This document shows, one piece after another, positions 22,705 to 24,013 of a stretch of 24,013 nucleotides of DNA. The notes beneath the pieces were generated by a model. The model ran no database searches. It was not told the DNA's origin and saw only the letters and a program-made list of their open reading frames with translations. The DNA is from Prolixibacteraceae bacterium (GTDB taxonomy: Bacteria; Bacteroidota; Bacteroidia; Bacteroidales; Prolixibacteraceae): NCBI GenBank assembly GCA_023228025.1, contig JALOCD010000064.1:1-24013 (forward strand), in the 5' to 3' direction. The position numbers and the translations under genes are program-made. Within the stretch, counting starts at the first letter, position 1. Each line of letters begins with the position of its first letter.

Positions 22705-23811
22705 TCAACATACCTCAACCTTCTTCAACCCCTTCAAATAATCTTCATCCACCCATGCCCCCAATCCAACTGAATCCGGGACTGTCACCACTCCCCTGTT
22801 ATCGTATGTTATTCCGCCTGAAACCGGATCTTCCGTGAACATCAATGGCGTATCAAAGTCGAAGTAGACGATTTGGTCGCTGGCTAGCGCCAGGTGGGCG
22901 GCAGCAGTAAATCCCAGGCGGGATTCGAGGAAGCCTCCTACCTGGAGGTGCATGTCTGCTTGTTCGGCCAGCTGAATGATCTTCAGCGCATTGAAAATCC
23001 CCGATGATTTTCCGAGTTTGATGTTCAACTGATCGCAGGCCTGCAGATCAATCAGCCTTTTGGCATCGTGGTGGTCGGAACAGGATTCATCTGCCATGAT
23101 CTGGATGGGACTCTGCTTCCTGACTTTGGGCAGTTCCATGTAATTCCACCGTGGAATAGGTTCTTCGCAATGCTGGATGTTGTAGGGTCCGAGGGCGCGT
23201 AAAGTAGCAATTGCTGTCTCTGTGTTCCAGCCCTGGTTCGCATCTATCCGCAAAGGAATCTCTTTGCCAACGGCCTCCCTGATCAGATGGATCCGTTCGA
23301 AGTCTTTTTCAAACGATTCGCCAAGCTTCACCTTGATGGCCTGAAATCCATGGTGTTTGATCCACAATGCATCATGAACCATCTTCTGTTTATCGCCCAG
23401 ACTGACGGTATAATCGGTCGCCAATATTTTGTTGTTATTACCTCCAAGAAAAGCAAACAATGGAAGCCCTGCATATTGGGAAGCAAGATCGTACAAAGCC
23501 ATATCAAAAGCGCTTTTAATGCTGGAATTGCCGTAAATGACCTGATCCATCATGGCCACACAAGTTTCAATATCGGTCGGATCTTTCCCGATCAGCACCC
23601 TGGCAAGATATTGCCCAACCACAACACAGGTATCCATGCTCTCACCACTGATCGACATAAATGGGCTACACTCCCCAAAGCCGCTCATCCCGGCATCGGT
23701 CCTCACAACGACCACCACATTGCTGGCACAATCGAATTTCCCCAAAGAGATGACGAAGGGCTCCTTGAGCTTGATGGGCATTTGGTAGAGTTCTATCTTT
23801 TTGATCTTCAT
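22705..23811 (-). CDS. Dipeptide epimerase (L-Ala-D/L-Glu epimerase type), enolase superfamily
   Basis: 368 residues. The muconate-lactonizing subgroup layout is complete: K160-x-K162 in QAIKVKLG, metal ligands D190 (RIDAN), E216 (CEEP) and D241 (ADES), and the second base K265 (NIKLGK). The DxD motif D318-F-D320, followed by TEDPVSGG, is the mark of dipeptide epimerases, binding the substrate amino group. The family role is epimerising L-Ala-D-Glu from murein turnover, in the cytoplasm; the precise dipeptide could differ. It stands alone, with an AT-rich repeat 15 bp upstream of the ATG. Confidence 0.9.
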   Translation of the reverse strand: MKIKKIELYQMPIKLKEPFVISLGKFDCASNVVVVVRTDAGMSGFGECSPFMSISGESMDTCVVVGQYLARVLIGKDPTDIETCVAMMDQVIYGNSSIKSAFDMALYDLASQYAGLPLFAFLGGNNNKILATDYTVSLGDKQKMVHDALWIKHHGFQAIKVKLGESFEKDFERIHLIREAVGKEIPLRIDANQGWNTETAIATLRALGPYNIQHCEEPIPRWNYMELPKVRKQSPIQIMADESCSDHHDAKRLIDLQACDQLNIKLGKSSGIFNALKIIQLAEQADMHLQVGGFLESRLGFTAAAHLALASDQIVYFDFDTPLMFTEDPVSGGITYDNRGVVTVPDSVGLGAWVDEDYLKGLKKVEVC

Positions 23812-24013
23812 GGCAATATCTTAACTAAAAATTACAAATTACAGATCAATGTCGTTTAGTTAACGCAATTCTTTGTGTTTCCTTTGTGCTATCCGTTGTG
23901 ACCTTCTATGTTGAAAAACAAATTTTAGAGCTAAAATCTTTCAATTTTGCCCTTTTCTTTTTCGTAAACCCTTTTTTAGTTCAAAACAAGGATTTGTCAA
24001 GGCCGTAGCGAAG
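23812..24013. other. AT-rich non-coding end of window with repeat fragments
   Basis: The region contains the 21-bp AT repeat (23826-23846) and CTTTGTGTTTCCTTTGTG-like words near 23871, resembling other dispersed Bacteroidota repeats. I see no gene start that can be supported. Confidence 0.5.

Overview
The window reads as chromosomal DNA of a member of the phylum Bacteroidota, probably class Bacteroidia. The evidence is lineage-restricted genes (PorW/SprE, GldH, RicT with the Bacteroidota cysteine pattern, a DUF6175-like protein), A-rich leaders instead of strong Shine-Dalgarno sites, two TAnnTTTG-type -7 boxes, and intergenic repeat families typical of that phylum. I see no rRNA, tRNA, CRISPR array or transposase.

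Region 1 (1-9042, minus strand) is a run of seven genes, nearly all for exported proteins. In transcription order they encode a large protein with an outer-membrane-barrel-like C-terminus, a small exported protein, a DUF6175-like protein, a CsgG/LpoB-like protein, an LPP20-like protein, an LPP20-like lipoprotein, and a transglutaminase-like plus propeller-repeat protein that runs off the left edge. The first five are nearly abutting, so they should be one transcript. I know of no assigned function for the set; it is the best candidate here for an undescribed envelope system.

Region 2 (9248-19043, minus strand) carries housekeeping genes mixed with type IX secretion/gliding genes. In transcription order these are holB, ricT, gldH, an AT-rich orphan membrane protein, trmB, an alkyltransferase-like (ATL) gene, mrp and porW. 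ricT/gldH overlap and mrp/porW are 24 bp apart. Most other gaps in this run hold repeats: a 203-bp element with 14-bp terminal inverted repeats, pyrimidine-rich mosaics, tandem repeats, a GGTTCACGCAAAG palindrome, and an orphan gene bounded by inverted TATAGGGC ends like a mobile cassette.

Region 3 (19363-21664, plus strand) holds pgk and a diacylglycerol-kinase-family gene, each behind a plausible Bacteroidota -7 box. Region 4 (21667-23811, minus strand) holds a dinD-like gene, which contains a perfect 32-bp palindrome, and a dipeptide epimerase of the enolase superfamily. The last 200 bases hold only repeat-like, AT-rich sequence.
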